NCBI RefSeq assembly: GCF_018882285.1
Contig: NZ_JACVOT010000001.1
Location: 186,001-250,000 of the forward strand
From: Polynucleobacter sp. AM-26B4
GTDB lineage: Bacteria > Pseudomonadota > Gammaproteobacteria > Burkholderiales > Burkholderiaceae
DNA: 64,000 nucleotides
Direction of reading: 5' to 3'
The notes under the pieces were generated by a model, which did no database searches, was not told the DNA's origin, and saw nothing but the letters and a program-made list of their open reading frames with translations. The position numbers and the translations under genes are program-made. Below are positions 1 to 9,157 of the stretch, one piece after another; within the stretch, counting starts at the first letter, position 1, and each line of letters starts with the position of its first letter.

Positions 1-2052
1 TTTTTCAAATTCAAGATTTTTAGCGTGATCAACCATCAGTTTTTCCAGCTGTTTAATTTCTTTGGCCAATTGTTTTTCGCTCATATCTTCATAGTGAGCT
101 TTTTCTTGTTCGTATTTTAGCTCTTGACGTTTCTCATCAACGTCATAAACGCCATCAATGATATCTTTAATGCGCTTCACAACCCCCTTAGGAGTAATGC
201 CATGAAGTTTATTGAACTCGGTTTGCTTGGTTCTGCGACGTTCTGTCTCTCCAATGGCCTTCTTCATTGAGTCAGTCATTTTGTCAGCGTACAAAATGGC
301 TTTGCCGTTGACGTTTCTGGCTGCGCGACCAATCGTCTGAATCAAGCTTCTCTCTGAGCGCAAGAAACCTTCCTTGTCAGCATCCAAAATCGCCACCAAA
401 GAAACTTCTGGAATATCCAAGCCCTCGCGCAAGAGGTTGATACCAATCAATACGTCAAAAACACCCAAACGTAAATCTCTTAATATTTCGACGCGTTCAA
501 CGGTATCAATATCAGAGTGCAGATAACGCACTTTGATGCCGTTATCTGACATGAAATCAGTCAACTGCTCTGACATGCGTTTCGTTAAAGTCGTGATCAA
601 CACACGCTCACCCACTTTGATGCGCGCATGAATTTCGCTCAGTACATCATCCACTTGAGTGGATGCCGGTCTAACATCAATCAAAGGATCCACAAGACCG
701 GTCGGCCTGACCACCTGCTCGACCACTTTGTCGGCATGCTGTGCTTCATAGGCCGCTGGAGTGGCTGAGACAAAAATAACTTGTCTCATCTTCTTTTCAA
801 ACTCTTCAAACTTCAGGGGTCGGTTGTCCATCGCTGATGGCAAGCGGAAGCCATAATCAACCAAGGTTGATTTACGAGCCTTATCGCCGTTGTACATGCC
901 GTTCAATTGACCTATCAGAACGTGACTCTCATCCAAGAACATCAAGGCATCAGGTGGCAAGTAATCAACCAATGTCGGTGGTGCTTCGCCTGGTTTGGCG
1001 CCCGACAAGTGTCTTGAATAGTTTTCAATGCCTTTACAGAAACCTAACTCTGACAACATTTCAAGATCAAAACGTGTGCGTTGCTCTAATCGCTGAGCTT
1101 CGACCAGCTTACCTTCTTTGACGTAGAAATCTAAACGTTCACGCAATTCTGCTTTGATGGTTTCAATCGCACGCAAGACAGTTTCACGAGGGGTCACGTA
1201 GTGCGAACCTGGATAGATTGTGAAACGTGGAATGCGTTGACGAATTCTGCCGGTCAATGGATCAAAAAATTGGAGACTGTCCACCGTGTCATCAAATAAA
1301 TCAATGCGCACGGCCAGCTCATTGTGTTCCGCTGGGAACACGTCGATGGTATCGCCTCGAACTCGGAAAGTACCCCTTGAAAAATCTACGTCATTGCGCT
1401 CGTACTGCATGGCGATCAAGCGTGTCACGATGTCGCGTTGGGTTAACTTATCCCCCTGACGGACAGTTAAAACCATCTGATGGTAATCGCCCGGATTACC
1501 AATACCGTAAATGGCAGAAACAGTTGAAACGATGATCGTGTCACGTCTTTCTAAAAGACTCTTGGTGGCTGACAGTCTCATTTGCTCAATGTGCTCATTG
1601 ATCGAAGAATCTTTTTCAATGAAAAGATCTCTGGTTGGCACATAAGCTTCAGGCTGGTAATAGTCGTAGTAACTCACAAAATACTCAACGGCATTTTGCG
1701 GAAAGAATTCTCTGAACTCACTATAAAGCTGTGCGGCGAGTGTTTTATTAGGGGCAAAAATGATGGCTGGGCGACCCAAGCGTGCAATCGTATTAGCCAT
1801 AGTGTAGGTCTTACCTGAACCAGTGACACCCAAAAGAGTTTGATAAATCAAACCATCTTCAATCCCCTCCACCAACTGAGCAATGGCCTCCGGCTGATCT
1901 CCGGCCGGCGGAAATGGCTGATGAAGCAGGAACGGTGAACCCGGAAAACGAATGATGTTTTCTGCTGGGCTCGAAGCGTCAATTTCTGATTTTTTTTCTG
2001 TCTTTTTTGGCATCTCGGCTATCATTCTAGGCTTGCTTGAACTTTCTGACAT
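1..2052 (-). CDS. uvrB: Excinuclease ABC subunit B (UvrB), 3' end cut by window edge
   Basis: DNA-damage recognition helicase of nucleotide excision repair; it is loaded by UvrA and positions UvrC. The reverse strand is open from the ATG at 2052 to base 1 (684 codons). The N-terminus contains the UvrB signature [14 protein letters not shown] followed by the Walker A segment [10 protein letters not shown]. The last visible codons, around AKNLEFEK, match the C-terminal UVR motif that contacts UvrC, so only a few tens of residues lie outside the window. There is an N-terminal extension of roughly 40 polar residues before the conserved start of the E. coli protein. The start codon lies 10 bases from that of aspC on the other strand. 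I found no CTGT-N8-ACAG LexA box upstream, so SOS control is not evident here. Confidence 0.96.
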   Translation of the reverse strand, partial: MSESSSKPRMIAEMPKKTEKKSEIDASSPAENIIRFPGSPFLLHQPFPPAGDQPEAIAQLVEGIEDGLIYQTLLGVTGSGKTYTMANTIARLGRPAIIFAPNKTLAAQLYSEFREFFPQNAVEYFVSYYDYYQPEAYVPTRDLFIEKDSSINEHIEQMRLSATKSLLERRDTIIVSTVSAIYGIGNPGDYHQMVLTVRQGDKLTQRDIVTRLIAMQYERNDVDFSRGTFRVRGDTIDVFPAEHNELAVRIDLFDDTVDSLQFFDPLTGRIRQRIPRFTIYPGSHYVTPRETVLRAIETIKAELRERLDFYVKEGKLVEAQRLEQRTRFDLEMLSELGFCKGIENYSRHLSGAKPGEAPPTLVDYLPPDALMFLDESHVLIGQLNGMYNGDKARKSTLVDYGFRLPSAMDNRPLKFEEFEKKMRQVIFVSATPAAYEAQHADKVVEQVVRPTGLVDPLIDVRPASTQVDDVLSEIHARIKVGERVLITTLTKRMSEQLTDFMSDNGIKVRYLHSDIDTVERVEILRDLRLGVFDVLIGINLLREGLDIPEVSLVAILDADKEGFLRSERSLIQTIGRAARNVNGKAILYADKMTDSMKKAIGETERRRTKQTEFNKLHGITPKGVVKRIKDIIDGVYDVDEKRQELKYEQEKAHYEDMSEKQLAKEIKQLEKLMVDHAKNLEFEK

Positions 2053-2057
2053 ATTTC

Positions 2058-2086
2058 ATACTATGAGCCTCTTTTCAAACGTCGAA
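2058..2086 (-). promoter_or_regulatory. Candidate uvrB promoter inside the aspC start
   Basis: On the reverse strand TTCGAC (2086-2081) and TAGTAT (2063-2058) are 17 bases apart. The predicted start point would fall at about the uvrB ATG (2052), implying a very short or absent leader. No Shine-Dalgarno sequence is visible before that ATG. Weak by itself, because both hexamers are imperfect. Confidence 0.28.
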
Positions 2087-3259
2087 CTTGCCCCCCGTGA
2101 CCCTATTCTTGGCCTCAATGAAGCCTACAACTCTGATAGCCGTGCAACCAAGGTAAATCTTGGGGTTGGCGTGTATTTCACCGATGATGGAAAGATCCCA
2201 TTGTTGCGTGCTGTACAAGCTGCAGAAAAGATCATGATGGAAAAATCAGCTGCCCGTGGCTACCTGGCCATTGAAGGCATTGCAGCCTACAACCAGGGGG
2301 TACAGAACCTTTTGTTTGGCAAAGACTCTGCAATTTTGGCCTCTGGCCGTGTTGTGACTGCCCAAGCAGTTGGTGGCACAGGTGCATTAAAGATTGGTGC
2401 TGACTTCATCAAACGCTTAGAACCTAATGCAGTGGTGGCTATCAGCGATCCTAGCTGGGAAAACCACCGCGGTATTTTTGAAAATGCTGGCTTCCCAGTT
2501 CAAAACTACACGTATTACGACCCTGAGACCCGTGGCGTGAACTTTACAGGCATGGTGAAGTCTTTAGAGGCTCTTCCAGCCAAATCAGTGGTTTTGTTAC
2601 ACGCTTGCTGCCACAACCCAACCGGTGCTGACATGTCCGTGGATCAATGGAAGCAAATTGTGCAAATTTGTAAAGCCAAGCAATTGATTCCTTTCTTGGA
2701 CATGGCTTATCAAGGCTTTGCCGATAACATTGATCAAGACGGCGCAGCAGTTCGTTTGTTTGCCGACTCTGGCCTTTGTTTCTTTGTTTCTAGCTCATTT
2801 TCCAAGTCTTTCTCTTTGTACGGTGAGCGCGTTGGTGCCCTATCCATCGTCACTGAGAGTAAAGATGAGTCAACCCGCGTGATGTCACAGTTAAAGCGTG
2901 TGATTCGTACAAATTACTCAAATCCGGCGATTCATGGTGGTACGGTGGTTGCAACCGTCCTAAACACCCCAGAATTGCGCGCCATGTGGGAGCAAGAATT
3001 GGCAGAAATGCGCGATCGCATCAAATTAATGCGCAATTCTTTGGTCACTAAATTGGCTCAAGCTGGTGCAAAACGTGATTTTGGCTTCGTTAATGACCAA
3101 AGAGGCATGTTCTCCTATTCTGGTTTGACATCAGATCAGGTGGATCGTCTACGTGAGGAATACGGCATTTACGCTGTTTCTACCGGTCGTATCTGCGTTG
3201 CAGCCCTCAATAGCAAAAATATTGATGGCGTGGCTAAGGCGATGGCCTCAGTTTTATAA
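2063..3259 (+). CDS. aspC: Aromatic/aspartate aminotransferase (class I, PLP)
   Basis: Transfers amino groups between aspartate or aromatic amino acids and 2-oxoglutarate in the cytoplasm; 398 residues, the usual length of the AspC/TyrB group. Visible motifs are the N-terminal LAPRDPILGLNEAY, the CHNPTGADMS substrate-site segment and the SSFSKSFSLYGERVGAL segment with the PLP-binding lysine. I chose the ATG at 2063 because homologues begin MSLFxxV; an in-frame ATG 37 codons upstream would run deep into uvrB on the other strand. AspC and TyrB cannot be separated from sequence alone. A long hairpin follows the stop codon. Confidence 0.93.
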   Translation: MSLFSNVELAPRDPILGLNEAYNSDSRATKVNLGVGVYFTDDGKIPLLRAVQAAEKIMMEKSAARGYLAIEGIAAYNQGVQNLLFGKDSAILASGRVVTAQAVGGTGALKIGADFIKRLEPNAVVAISDPSWENHRGIFENAGFPVQNYTYYDPETRGVNFTGMVKSLEALPAKSVVLLHACCHNPTGADMSVDQWKQIVQICKAKQLIPFLDMAYQGFADNIDQDGAAVRLFADSGLCFFVSSSFSKSFSLYGERVGALSIVTESKDESTRVMSQLKRVIRTNYSNPAIHGGTVVATVLNTPELRAMWEQELAEMRDRIKLMRNSLVTKLAQAGAKRDFGFVNDQRGMFSYSGLTSDQVDRLREEYGIYAVSTGRICVAALNSKNIDGVAKAMASVL

Positions 3260-3282
3260 GCTAATAAAATCAATGTCTTAGA

Positions 3283-3315
3283 CAACATTTTGGTGCTCAG
3301 AGCATCAAAATGTTG
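3283..3315. repeat. Long inverted repeat after aspC
   Basis: Two 16-base arms (3283-3298 and 3300-3315) are complementary apart from one G-T pair. In RNA this would be a long hairpin with a small loop. No T-run follows on either strand, so it is not a classic intrinsic terminator. It could stop RNA polymerase less efficiently or protect the aspC mRNA 3' end. Confidence 0.6.
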
Positions 3316-3317
3316 CA

Positions 3318-3346
3318 TTGCACAAATCGATATTTTTAGGGATAAT
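3318..3346 (+). promoter_or_regulatory. Candidate sigma-70 promoter of the PHB depolymerase gene
   Basis: TTGCAC (3318-3323) and GATAAT (3341-3346) are separated by 17 bases, placing a start point near 3353 and a leader of about 75 bases before the ATG at 3428. A good ribosome site, GGGAGA (3415-3420), follows. Called from the two hexamers and spacing only. Confidence 0.5.
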
Positions 3347-3427
3347 CTAGCTAATGTAAAAAGTGCCTAATGGCACATCAGTCCTTAACTCCGTTTTGGA
3401 CATTTTTAGATTTCGGGAGATTAACTA

Positions 3428-4759
3428 ATGCTTTATCAATATCAAGAGTTCCAGAAAGCCTTGCTTCAACCTTTGACAGCATGGGCTCAAGCAACCGCAA
3501 AGACCTTTGTTAATCCCAGCAACCCACTTTCATTACTTCCTTCAGCAACCAGAATCGCTGCAGGATATGAGCTTCTATACCGCCTAGGTAAGGAATACGA
3601 GAAGCCAGAGTTCAAAATTAAAACGGTGATGGCCCACGGTAAGAATGTTGCCATCAACGAATTCACGGTTGTTGATAAACCATTTTGTAAGTTAGTTCGT
3701 TTTAAACGCTTTTCTGATGACGTGAATGTCATTAAGAAACTCAAGGAAGATCCCGTGGTCTTGATCGTGGCACCTTTATCAGGCCACCACTCCACCCTTT
3801 TGCGCGACACAGTTCGTACCTTGCTACAAAATCACAAGGTTTACATCACTGATTGGGTGGATGCTCGCTTGGTTCCTCTTGAGGACGGCAGCTTCTCTTT
3901 GGATGACTACGTTCATTACGTTCAAGACTTTATTCGTGAAATTGGCGCAAAAGATTTGAACGTTTTATCCGTTTGTCAGCCAACGGTACCGGTATTAGGC
4001 GCTATCTCATTGATGGCTTCGAATGGTGAAGTAACTCCAAGAACCATGACGATGATGGGTGGTCCGATTGATGCTCGCAAGAGCCCGACCATGGTGAACT
4101 CAACTGCCACCAACAAATCATTTGAATGGTTTGAAAACAATGTGGTGTTCACAGTACCTCCTCCACATCCTGGCGCAGGACGTCGTGTTTACCCTGGCTT
4201 CCTTCAGCACACTGGTTTTGTTGCGATGAACCCAGATCGCCACGTTCAATCTCATTGGGATTATTTCCAGGACTTGGTCAAGGGCGATAAGCAAGATGCT
4301 CAAGCTCATATCAAGTTCTATGATGAATACAACGCAGTATTAGACATGGATGCAGCCTATTATCTAGACACCATCAAAACTGTTTTCCAAGACCATGCTC
4401 TACCAACTGGTAAGTGGGTAGTGGGTGGCAAACTGGTCAAGCCTCAAGATATCAAAGGCACCGCCCTCTTAACCATCGAAGGCGAGTTAGATGATATTTC
4501 TGGAAGCGGCCAAACAAAAGCTGCTCACGGTTTATGTAAAAACATTCCTGATAGTAAAAAACAGCACTTCGAAGTCAAAGGTGCTGGTCACTACGGTATT
4601 TTCTCTGGTCGTCGTTGGCGCGAAATGGTTTATCCAGAAGTTGGACAATTCATTCGCAAACACGCTATCAAGGGAAGTAAAGCAGTTGTTCAAAGAGCGG
4701 TCAAAAAACCTGCTGTTAAAAAAGTAGCTTCCAAAAAATCAGCCTCAAAGAATGCATAA
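3428..4759 (+). CDS. phaZ: Intracellular polyhydroxyalkanoate (PHB) depolymerase with basic tail
   Basis: Breaks down stored polyhydroxybutyrate granules to supply carbon. The 443-residue protein has the intracellular PhaZ fold. The nucleophile is Cys183 in SVCQP, with Asp355 in GELDD and His388 in GAGHYG. These three positions coincide with the Cys-Asp-His triad reported for the Ralstonia eutropha enzyme. The last 30 residues (about 414-443) are an Ala/Lys/Val/Ser-rich tail with repeated VKK and SKK units, resembling the histone-H1-like tails of PHA granule proteins and longer than the family core needs. The stop codon overlaps the start of the next gene by 8 bases, so the two are translationally coupled. 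Confidence 0.9.
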   Translation: MLYQYQEFQKALLQPLTAWAQATAKTFVNPSNPLSLLPSATRIAAGYELLYRLGKEYEKPEFKIKTVMAHGKNVAINEFTVVDKPFCKLVRFKRFSDDVNVIKKLKEDPVVLIVAPLSGHHSTLLRDTVRTLLQNHKVYITDWVDARLVPLEDGSFSLDDYVHYVQDFIREIGAKDLNVLSVCQPTVPVLGAISLMASNGEVTPRTMTMMGGPIDARKSPTMVNSTATNKSFEWFENNVVFTVPPPHPGAGRRVYPGFLQHTGFVAMNPDRHVQSHWDYFQDLVKGDKQDAQAHIKFYDEYNAVLDMDAAYYLDTIKTVFQDHALPTGKWVVGGKLVKPQDIKGTALLTIEGELDDISGSGQTKAAHGLCKNIPDSKKQHFEVKGAGHYGIFSGRRWREMVYPEVGQFIRKHAIKGSKAVVQRAVKKPAVKKVASKKSASKNA

Positions 4760-5438
4760 AGCCATAGACGGTCTTGATGACCTATCGGATCGTCTATTAG
4801 CCGCACTTCCTCAAACTCAATGCACCAAATGTGGCTACCCTGATTGCAGGGCTTATGCCAATGCCATATCCAATGGCGAAGCTCCACATAATCAGTGCCC
4901 TCCTGGCGGACAAGAAGGCATTGCACGTCTAGCAAAAATACTCAAGAAAGAAGTTTTAAAACTCAATCCTCACAATGGTGAAGAGCGCCCTCGCTCAGTT
5001 GCTCTGATTGAATCAAAGGCATGCATTGGTTGTACGCTTTGCATTCAGGCTTGCCCGGTTGATGCCATCGTCGGAGCATCAAAGCAAATGCATGTGGTGA
5101 TTGATGAATGGTGCACGGGATGTGATCTGTGCATTCCACCCTGCCCAGTTGATTGCATCACCATGGTTCCTGTCACTGGAAAAGCAACTGGCTGGGATGC
5201 CTGGAGTCAAGAGCTAGCTGACCTAGCTAGAAATCGTTATGAGTCTCGTGAAAAGAGATTGGAACGCGAAGAACTAGACAATGTTCGCCGTCTGGCTCTC
5301 AAGGCTAAAAATAAAGCCAAGGCTCTTGATCTTGAAAGCGCGAAAACTGAAGATGAAAAATCTGAGATTGAACGCAAGCGCGCCATCATTGCAGCAGCTA
5401 TGGCCAGAGCTCAAGAAAAGCTTCAGTCATCTAGCTAA
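4752..5438 (+). CDS. rnfB: RnfB-like iron-sulfur ferredoxin (orphan)
   Basis: Electron-transfer protein of 228 residues. It starts with a four-cysteine [4Fe-4S] module (CxxCGYPDC with a later CPPGG cysteine, residues about 24-55). Two ferredoxin-type clusters follow: CIGCTLCIQACPVD (about 92-105) and CTGCDLCIPPCPVD. The end is a long charged helical region (about 160-228), probably coiled coil. The N-terminal membrane anchor of true RnfB is missing and no rnfA, C, D, G or E gene is nearby, so this is the soluble orphan type found in beta-proteobacteria. The real partner is unknown. It overlaps the PHB depolymerase gene by 8 bases, suggesting coupled translation. Confidence 0.82.
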   Translation: MHKAIDGLDDLSDRLLAALPQTQCTKCGYPDCRAYANAISNGEAPHNQCPPGGQEGIARLAKILKKEVLKLNPHNGEERPRSVALIESKACIGCTLCIQACPVDAIVGASKQMHVVIDEWCTGCDLCIPPCPVDCITMVPVTGKATGWDAWSQELADLARNRYESREKRLEREELDNVRRLALKAKNKAKALDLESAKTEDEKSEIERKRAIIAAAMARAQEKLQSSS

Positions 5439-5464
5439 ATACCTGGATTGCTAGACAGGCAACA

Positions 5465-5896
5465 CTAAGCTAATTTTTTAATGGCTTCAACATAAGCCAC
5501 CATGTCTGGTGGAGTTCCATCTCTTTGAGCATTCCAAAGAACTTGTCCCAAACATTCCATAATTCTGTGCTGCGCCTCATGTTCAGAATCTAATTTGATT
5601 GACAATTGCTTACTGGCTTCACGAATACCCGGTGGCTGATCAATTTGCACCTGCTCAGTAATCGACATGTGCATGGATAGGTGTAAGAAAGGATTGGTTT
5701 GTCCTTTTTCAGGCGTGTACTCAGCTTCTTTGGCAGATTCAAGATCACTCAAGATGCCGTGATACTCAGGATGCTCCACCATCCATCTAGCCGCGATTGA
5801 TTCCATGGGCGTGAGAATGCCAGAGCGCTGTTGCTTGGCCCAGGCCTCACAAAAAAATTGCCTGACTTCTTCTTTGCTAGGATTAAACAAACTCAT
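5465..5896 (-). CDS. DUF1841 family protein, unknown function
   Basis: A 143-residue acidic cytoplasmic protein recognised as DUF1841 from the N-terminal MFxPS(K/R)xxVRxFFxxAW pattern, the segment MExIAxxWMVEHPEYH, and FLHLSMHMSITEQVQIDQPPGIR. No catalytic motif can be named. I chose the ATG at 5896 because it overlaps the nth stop codon as ATGA and starts exactly at the family's conserved first residues; an upstream in-frame ATG would add ten residues inside nth. It is the last gene of an HIT-nth-DUF1841 unit and is convergent with the RnfB-like gene, with no terminator between them. Confidence 0.85.
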   Translation of the reverse strand: MSLFNPSKEEVRQFFCEAWAKQQRSGILTPMESIAARWMVEHPEYHGILSDLESAKEAEYTPEKGQTNPFLHLSMHMSITEQVQIDQPPGIREASKQLSIKLDSEHEAQHRIMECLGQVLWNAQRDGTPPDMVAYVEAIKKLA

Positions 5897-6531
5897 ATGG
5901 AGAAATTCTTTTCTTTGAATGAGCATAATGGCTCAACAATGCATTTTGCACAATCAGGGCTTCTGGCTTTGCAAGTGTAGCGACCATGCAAAATCAACCA
6001 ATGATGAGCATCAATCAAATAATCCTTGGGCACTCGCTTTAACAATGCCATCTCAACTGCTAAGACATCTTTGCCTGGAGCTAATCCAGTTCTGTTCGAT
6101 ACTCTGAAGATGTGCGTATCAACTGCCATGGTTGGATGACCAAAGGCTGTGTTCAAAATCACGTTCGCTGTTTTTCTACCAACTCCTGGCAGTGCTTCTA
6201 GAGCTTCCCTATCTTCAGGAACCACTCCACCGTGGCGCTCGATCAAGAGACGACAGGTTTCTATCAAATGTTTGGCTTTGGTTTTGAATAATCCAATGTG
6301 CTGAATGTAAGGTATCAAGCCATCAACACCAAGAGCATGAATTGCTTCAGGGGTATTGGCTACTGGAAAAAGAACTCTGGTACCTTTATTAACTGACACA
6401 TCTGTTGCTTGCGCTGACAATAAAACAGCCGCCAACAATTCAAAAGGCGTGGTGTACTCAAGTTCCGTGGTCGGCTTGGGATTATTGCTTTTCAGTGCTT
6501 CAAAAAAAGCCAATCGTTTTTGTGGATTCAT
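5893..6531 (-). CDS. nth: Endonuclease III (Nth), DNA glycosylase/AP lyase
   Basis: Removes oxidised pyrimidines and nicks the abasic site in base-excision repair. The 212 residues carry the helix-hairpin-helix LPGVGRKTAN with the catalytic lysine, the GHPTMAVDTHIFRV segment with the catalytic aspartate, and the C-terminal [4Fe-4S] cluster pattern C-x6-C-x2-C-x5-C. An in-frame GTG lies directly before the chosen ATG, so the start could be one codon earlier. It sits 9 bases after the HIT gene and overlaps the next gene by 4 bases (ATGA), indicating one operon. Confidence 0.95.
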   Translation of the reverse strand: MNPQKRLAFFEALKSNNPKPTTELEYTTPFELLAAVLLSAQATDVSVNKGTRVLFPVANTPEAIHALGVDGLIPYIQHIGLFKTKAKHLIETCRLLIERHGGVVPEDREALEALPGVGRKTANVILNTAFGHPTMAVDTHIFRVSNRTGLAPGKDVLAVEMALLKRVPKDYLIDAHHWLILHGRYTCKARSPDCAKCIVEPLCSFKEKNFSI

Positions 6532-6540
6532 CACAAGCTT

Positions 6541-6975
6541 TTACCTTTGAGCGTGACCCAAGAGATCTTGCAAACGCTTGACCATCACAGGCACCTTGAC
6601 CAACTGTTTTTGAAGATGCGCAGCATTACTTTCTCTTTGTTTCTCAGACCAAGCAGATCCTGGAAAGAACACATCTTCTTTGAATCTAGGGATGATGTGC
6701 CAATGAAGATGAGGCACCATGTTCCCCAAAGCAGCGAGGTTCACTTTGTCAGGCTGCATGACATCTCGCATAGTCTTTTCAATTAAGAACATGATGTGCA
6801 ATAAACGTCCACGCTGATCCAGACTCAAATCACTCATCTCAGCGACGTGCTCATTCCAAACCACGCGACAAAAGCCAGGTAAATCTGGCTCATTGGCCAA
6901 AATGACACGTAACTCGTGATTTTTCCAGATTAACTCACCACCATCAGAGGTGCACAAAGGACAATTTGTATTCAT
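6541..6975 (-). CDS. HIT-family nucleotide-binding protein
   Basis: Histidine-triad hydrolase or transferase acting on nucleotide phosphoramidates or dinucleotides; the actual substrate is unknown. The 144 residues include the triad HLHWHII near residue 98, and an N-terminal CPLC followed by histidines that may bind zinc. The strand order LANEPDLPGFCRVVWNEHVAEMSDL is typical of the short beta-proteobacterial HIT proteins found next to nth. First gene of the HIT-nth-DUF1841 unit. Confidence 0.88.
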   Translation of the reverse strand: MNTNCPLCTSDGGELIWKNHELRVILANEPDLPGFCRVVWNEHVAEMSDLSLDQRGRLLHIMFLIEKTMRDVMQPDKVNLAALGNMVPHLHWHIIPRFKEDVFFPGSAWSEKQRESNAAHLQKQLVKVPVMVKRLQDLLGHAQR

Positions 6976-7057
6976 GGGGGTATTTTCGCTTAATTCAGAA
7001 AAAGACGAAAACCTTTTCTAGATATAAACTGAGTAAAACTTGAACAATGAATGACTC

Positions 7058-7717
7058 ATGGACATCAAATTATTTAGCTATTGGCGAAGCTCAGCGGCTT
7101 TTAGAGTCAGAATTGCGCTCAACCTCAAAAACCTCAGCCATGAGGTCATTCCTGTTGATCTTTTAAAGCAAGGCGGCGAACAGCACTTGCCAAGCTACTC
7201 AGCCAAAAACCCCCAGGATCTGGTCCCCGTTCTAGAGCATGGCTCTCATGTTCTGCGCCAATCACTGGCCATCATTGAGTTCTTAGAGGAAGCTCATCCA
7301 ACACCTGCCTTGTTACCAAAGAATATTGAGGAGCGAGCCTGGGTCAGAGCCTTGAGCATGGACATCGCTTGTGATATTCATCCTTTGAATAATTTGCGGG
7401 TGATGAAATACTTGCACAAAGAATTAAAGCTCAGTGACGATCAGAAAAGCTCATGGACCAAACATTGGCTTGAAAATGGATTGGCTGGCATAGAAAAAAC
7501 ATTATCAACACAAGCACGCCAAGGAAAATTCTGTCTTGGTGATGAAGTCAGCATGGCAGATGTGTGCTTGATTCCGCAGATCATGAACGCCAAAGCAAGC
7601 AACTGTGATCTAAGTAACTTCACAAAGATTCAACAAGTATTTGATGAATGCATAAAATTACCAGCGTTCATTCAAGCATCTTGGGAGTCTCAAGTGGATT
7701 ACCCCAATAAATCATAA
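7058..7717 (+). CDS. maiA: Maleylacetoacetate isomerase (zeta-class glutathione S-transferase)
   Basis: Glutathione-dependent cis-trans isomerase that turns maleylacetoacetate into fumarylacetoacetate in tyrosine or aromatic breakdown. The 219 residues have the zeta-class N-terminal motif YWRSSAAFRVRIAL with the active-site serines, DLVPVLEHG with the cis-proline, and QSLAIIEFLEE for the glutathione gamma-glutamyl group. No other tyrosine-degradation gene is close, so another glutathione-dependent isomerase role (for example maleylpyruvate) cannot be excluded. Transcribed alone and convergent with aceA. Confidence 0.87.
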   Translation: MDIKLFSYWRSSAAFRVRIALNLKNLSHEVIPVDLLKQGGEQHLPSYSAKNPQDLVPVLEHGSHVLRQSLAIIEFLEEAHPTPALLPKNIEERAWVRALSMDIACDIHPLNNLRVMKYLHKELKLSDDQKSSWTKHWLENGLAGIEKTLSTQARQGKFCLGDEVSMADVCLIPQIMNAKASNCDLSNFTKIQQVFDECIKLPAFIQASWESQVDYPNKS

Positions 7718-7760
7718 AAACCAAATCTCTAAAGAGTTTAGATTCAAGAATTGATGATGT

Positions 7761-7786
7761 AAAAAAGCCCGGCTTTTGGCCGGGCT
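7761..7786 (-). terminator. Intrinsic terminator of aceA
   Basis: The stem AGCCCGGC/GCCGGGCT around a TTTT or AAAA loop is preceded on the + strand by six A bases, which read as a U-run on the reverse-strand transcript. It lies about 40 bases after the aceA stop. Confidence 0.87.
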
Positions 7787-7824
7787 ATCAACTCAGGCGG
7801 GATACGCCCAAATCAATGACTTGC

Positions 7825-9123
7825 TTAGTGGAACTGCTCTTCTTCTGTAGAACCAGTCAAGGCTGTTACAGATGATGCGCCACCTTGAATCACTGTTGTC
7901 ACTTCGTCGAAGTAACCAGTACCAACCTCTTGTTGGTGTGATACGAATGTGTAACCACGATCACGAGCTGCGAACTCAGGCTCTTGAACTTTCTCAACAT
8001 AAGCAGACATACCGCGTGCAACGTAGTCTTGAGCCAAGTCAAACATGTTGTACCACATAGAGTGAATGCCAGCCAATGTGATGAATTGATATTTGTAACC
8101 CATCGCACCAAGCTCACGTTGGAACTTAGCAATTGTTGCGTCGTCCAAGTTTTTCTTCCAGTTGAATGATGGTGAGCAGTTGTATGCCAACATCTTGCCT
8201 GGGTGCTTAGCATGAACTGCTTCAGCAAACTTGCGAGCAAATTCAAGATCAGGTGTACCAGTCTCACACCATACCAAGTCAGCGTATTCAGCATAAGCAA
8301 TCGCACGTGAAATCGCTTGATCGATACCCTTCTTAGTCTTGTAGAAACCTTCTGCAGTGCGCTCACCAGTCAAGAATGGCTTATCGTTTTCATCGTAGTC
8401 TGATGTCAACAAGTCAGCAGCTTCAGCATCTGTACGAGCAATCACCAATGTTGGTACGCCACAAACGTCAGCAGCCATACGAGCAGCGATCAACTTTTGA
8501 CAAGCTTCTTGTGTTGGAACCAACACTTTACCGCCCATGTGACCACACTTCTTCACTGAAGCCAATTGGTCTTCCCAGTGAACGCCAGCAGCACCGGCTT
8601 TGATCATGGCTTTCATCAATTCAAAAGCGTTCAATACACCACCGAAACCAGCTTCAGCATCAGCAACGATAGGAGCGAAACAATCAATGTGACCCTTGTC
8701 ACCTTTTTCAATACCTTTTGAGTACTGGATTTCATCAGCACGACGGAAAGTATTGTTGATACGCTCAACAACCTTAGGTACTGAATCAACTGGGTACAAA
8801 GATTGATCAGGATACATAGATGAGTATGTGTTGTTATCAGCAGCAACTTGCCAGCCTGACAAATAAATTGCCTTCACGCCAGCTTTAACCTGTTGCATTG
8901 CTTGACCACCAGTCAAAGCACCTAAACAGTTAACGTAAGGCTCGTTGTTCACCAAGTTCCATAGTTTTTCAGCACCACGACGAGCCAATGTGTGCTCAAT
9001 CTGGAATGAACCGCGTAGACGAACTACATCGGCTGCTGTGTAACCGCGCTTGATACCTTTCCAACGTGGGTTTGTATCCCAATCTTTTTGCAATGCATCG
9101 ATTTCTTGTTGACGTGTTGACAT
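7825..9123 (-). CDS. aceA: Isocitrate lyase
   Basis: Cleaves isocitrate to glyoxylate and succinate, the first glyoxylate-shunt step needed for growth on acetate or fatty acids. The 432 residues match the short bacterial enzyme. Visible features are the N-terminal [19 protein letters not shown], the catalytic loop KKCGHMGGK with the active cysteine near residue 193, and [10 protein letters not shown] near the end. Malate synthase is not in the window. A strong terminator follows and a repeat-rich promoter region precedes, so it forms a single-gene unit. It pairs functionally with the PHB depolymerase nearby, since PHB breakdown yields acetyl-CoA. Confidence 0.97.
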   Translation of the reverse strand: MSTRQQEIDALQKDWDTNPRWKGIKRGYTAADVVRLRGSFQIEHTLARRGAEKLWNLVNNEPYVNCLGALTGGQAMQQVKAGVKAIYLSGWQVAADNNTYSSMYPDQSLYPVDSVPKVVERINNTFRRADEIQYSKGIEKGDKGHIDCFAPIVADAEAGFGGVLNAFELMKAMIKAGAAGVHWEDQLASVKKCGHMGGKVLVPTQEACQKLIAARMAADVCGVPTLVIARTDAEAADLLTSDYDENDKPFLTGERTAEGFYKTKKGIDQAISRAIAYAEYADLVWCETGTPDLEFARKFAEAVHAKHPGKMLAYNCSPSFNWKKNLDDATIAKFQRELGAMGYKYQFITLAGIHSMWYNMFDLAQDYVARGMSAYVEKVQEPEFAARDRGYTFVSHQQEVGTGYFDEVTTVIQGGASSVTALTGSTEEEQFH

Positions 9124-9157
9124 GTTTCTCTCCCGTTAAATAACAAAAATATGTGCC

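Noticed and set aside
837-1535. Open frames on the + strand opposite uvrB
   Set aside because: They oppose the conserved uvrB frame, match no family and lack ribosome sites.
1952-2062. Longer aspC start
   Set aside because: Would add 37 residues, hydrophobic and unlike homologues, over uvrB's N-terminal coding region.
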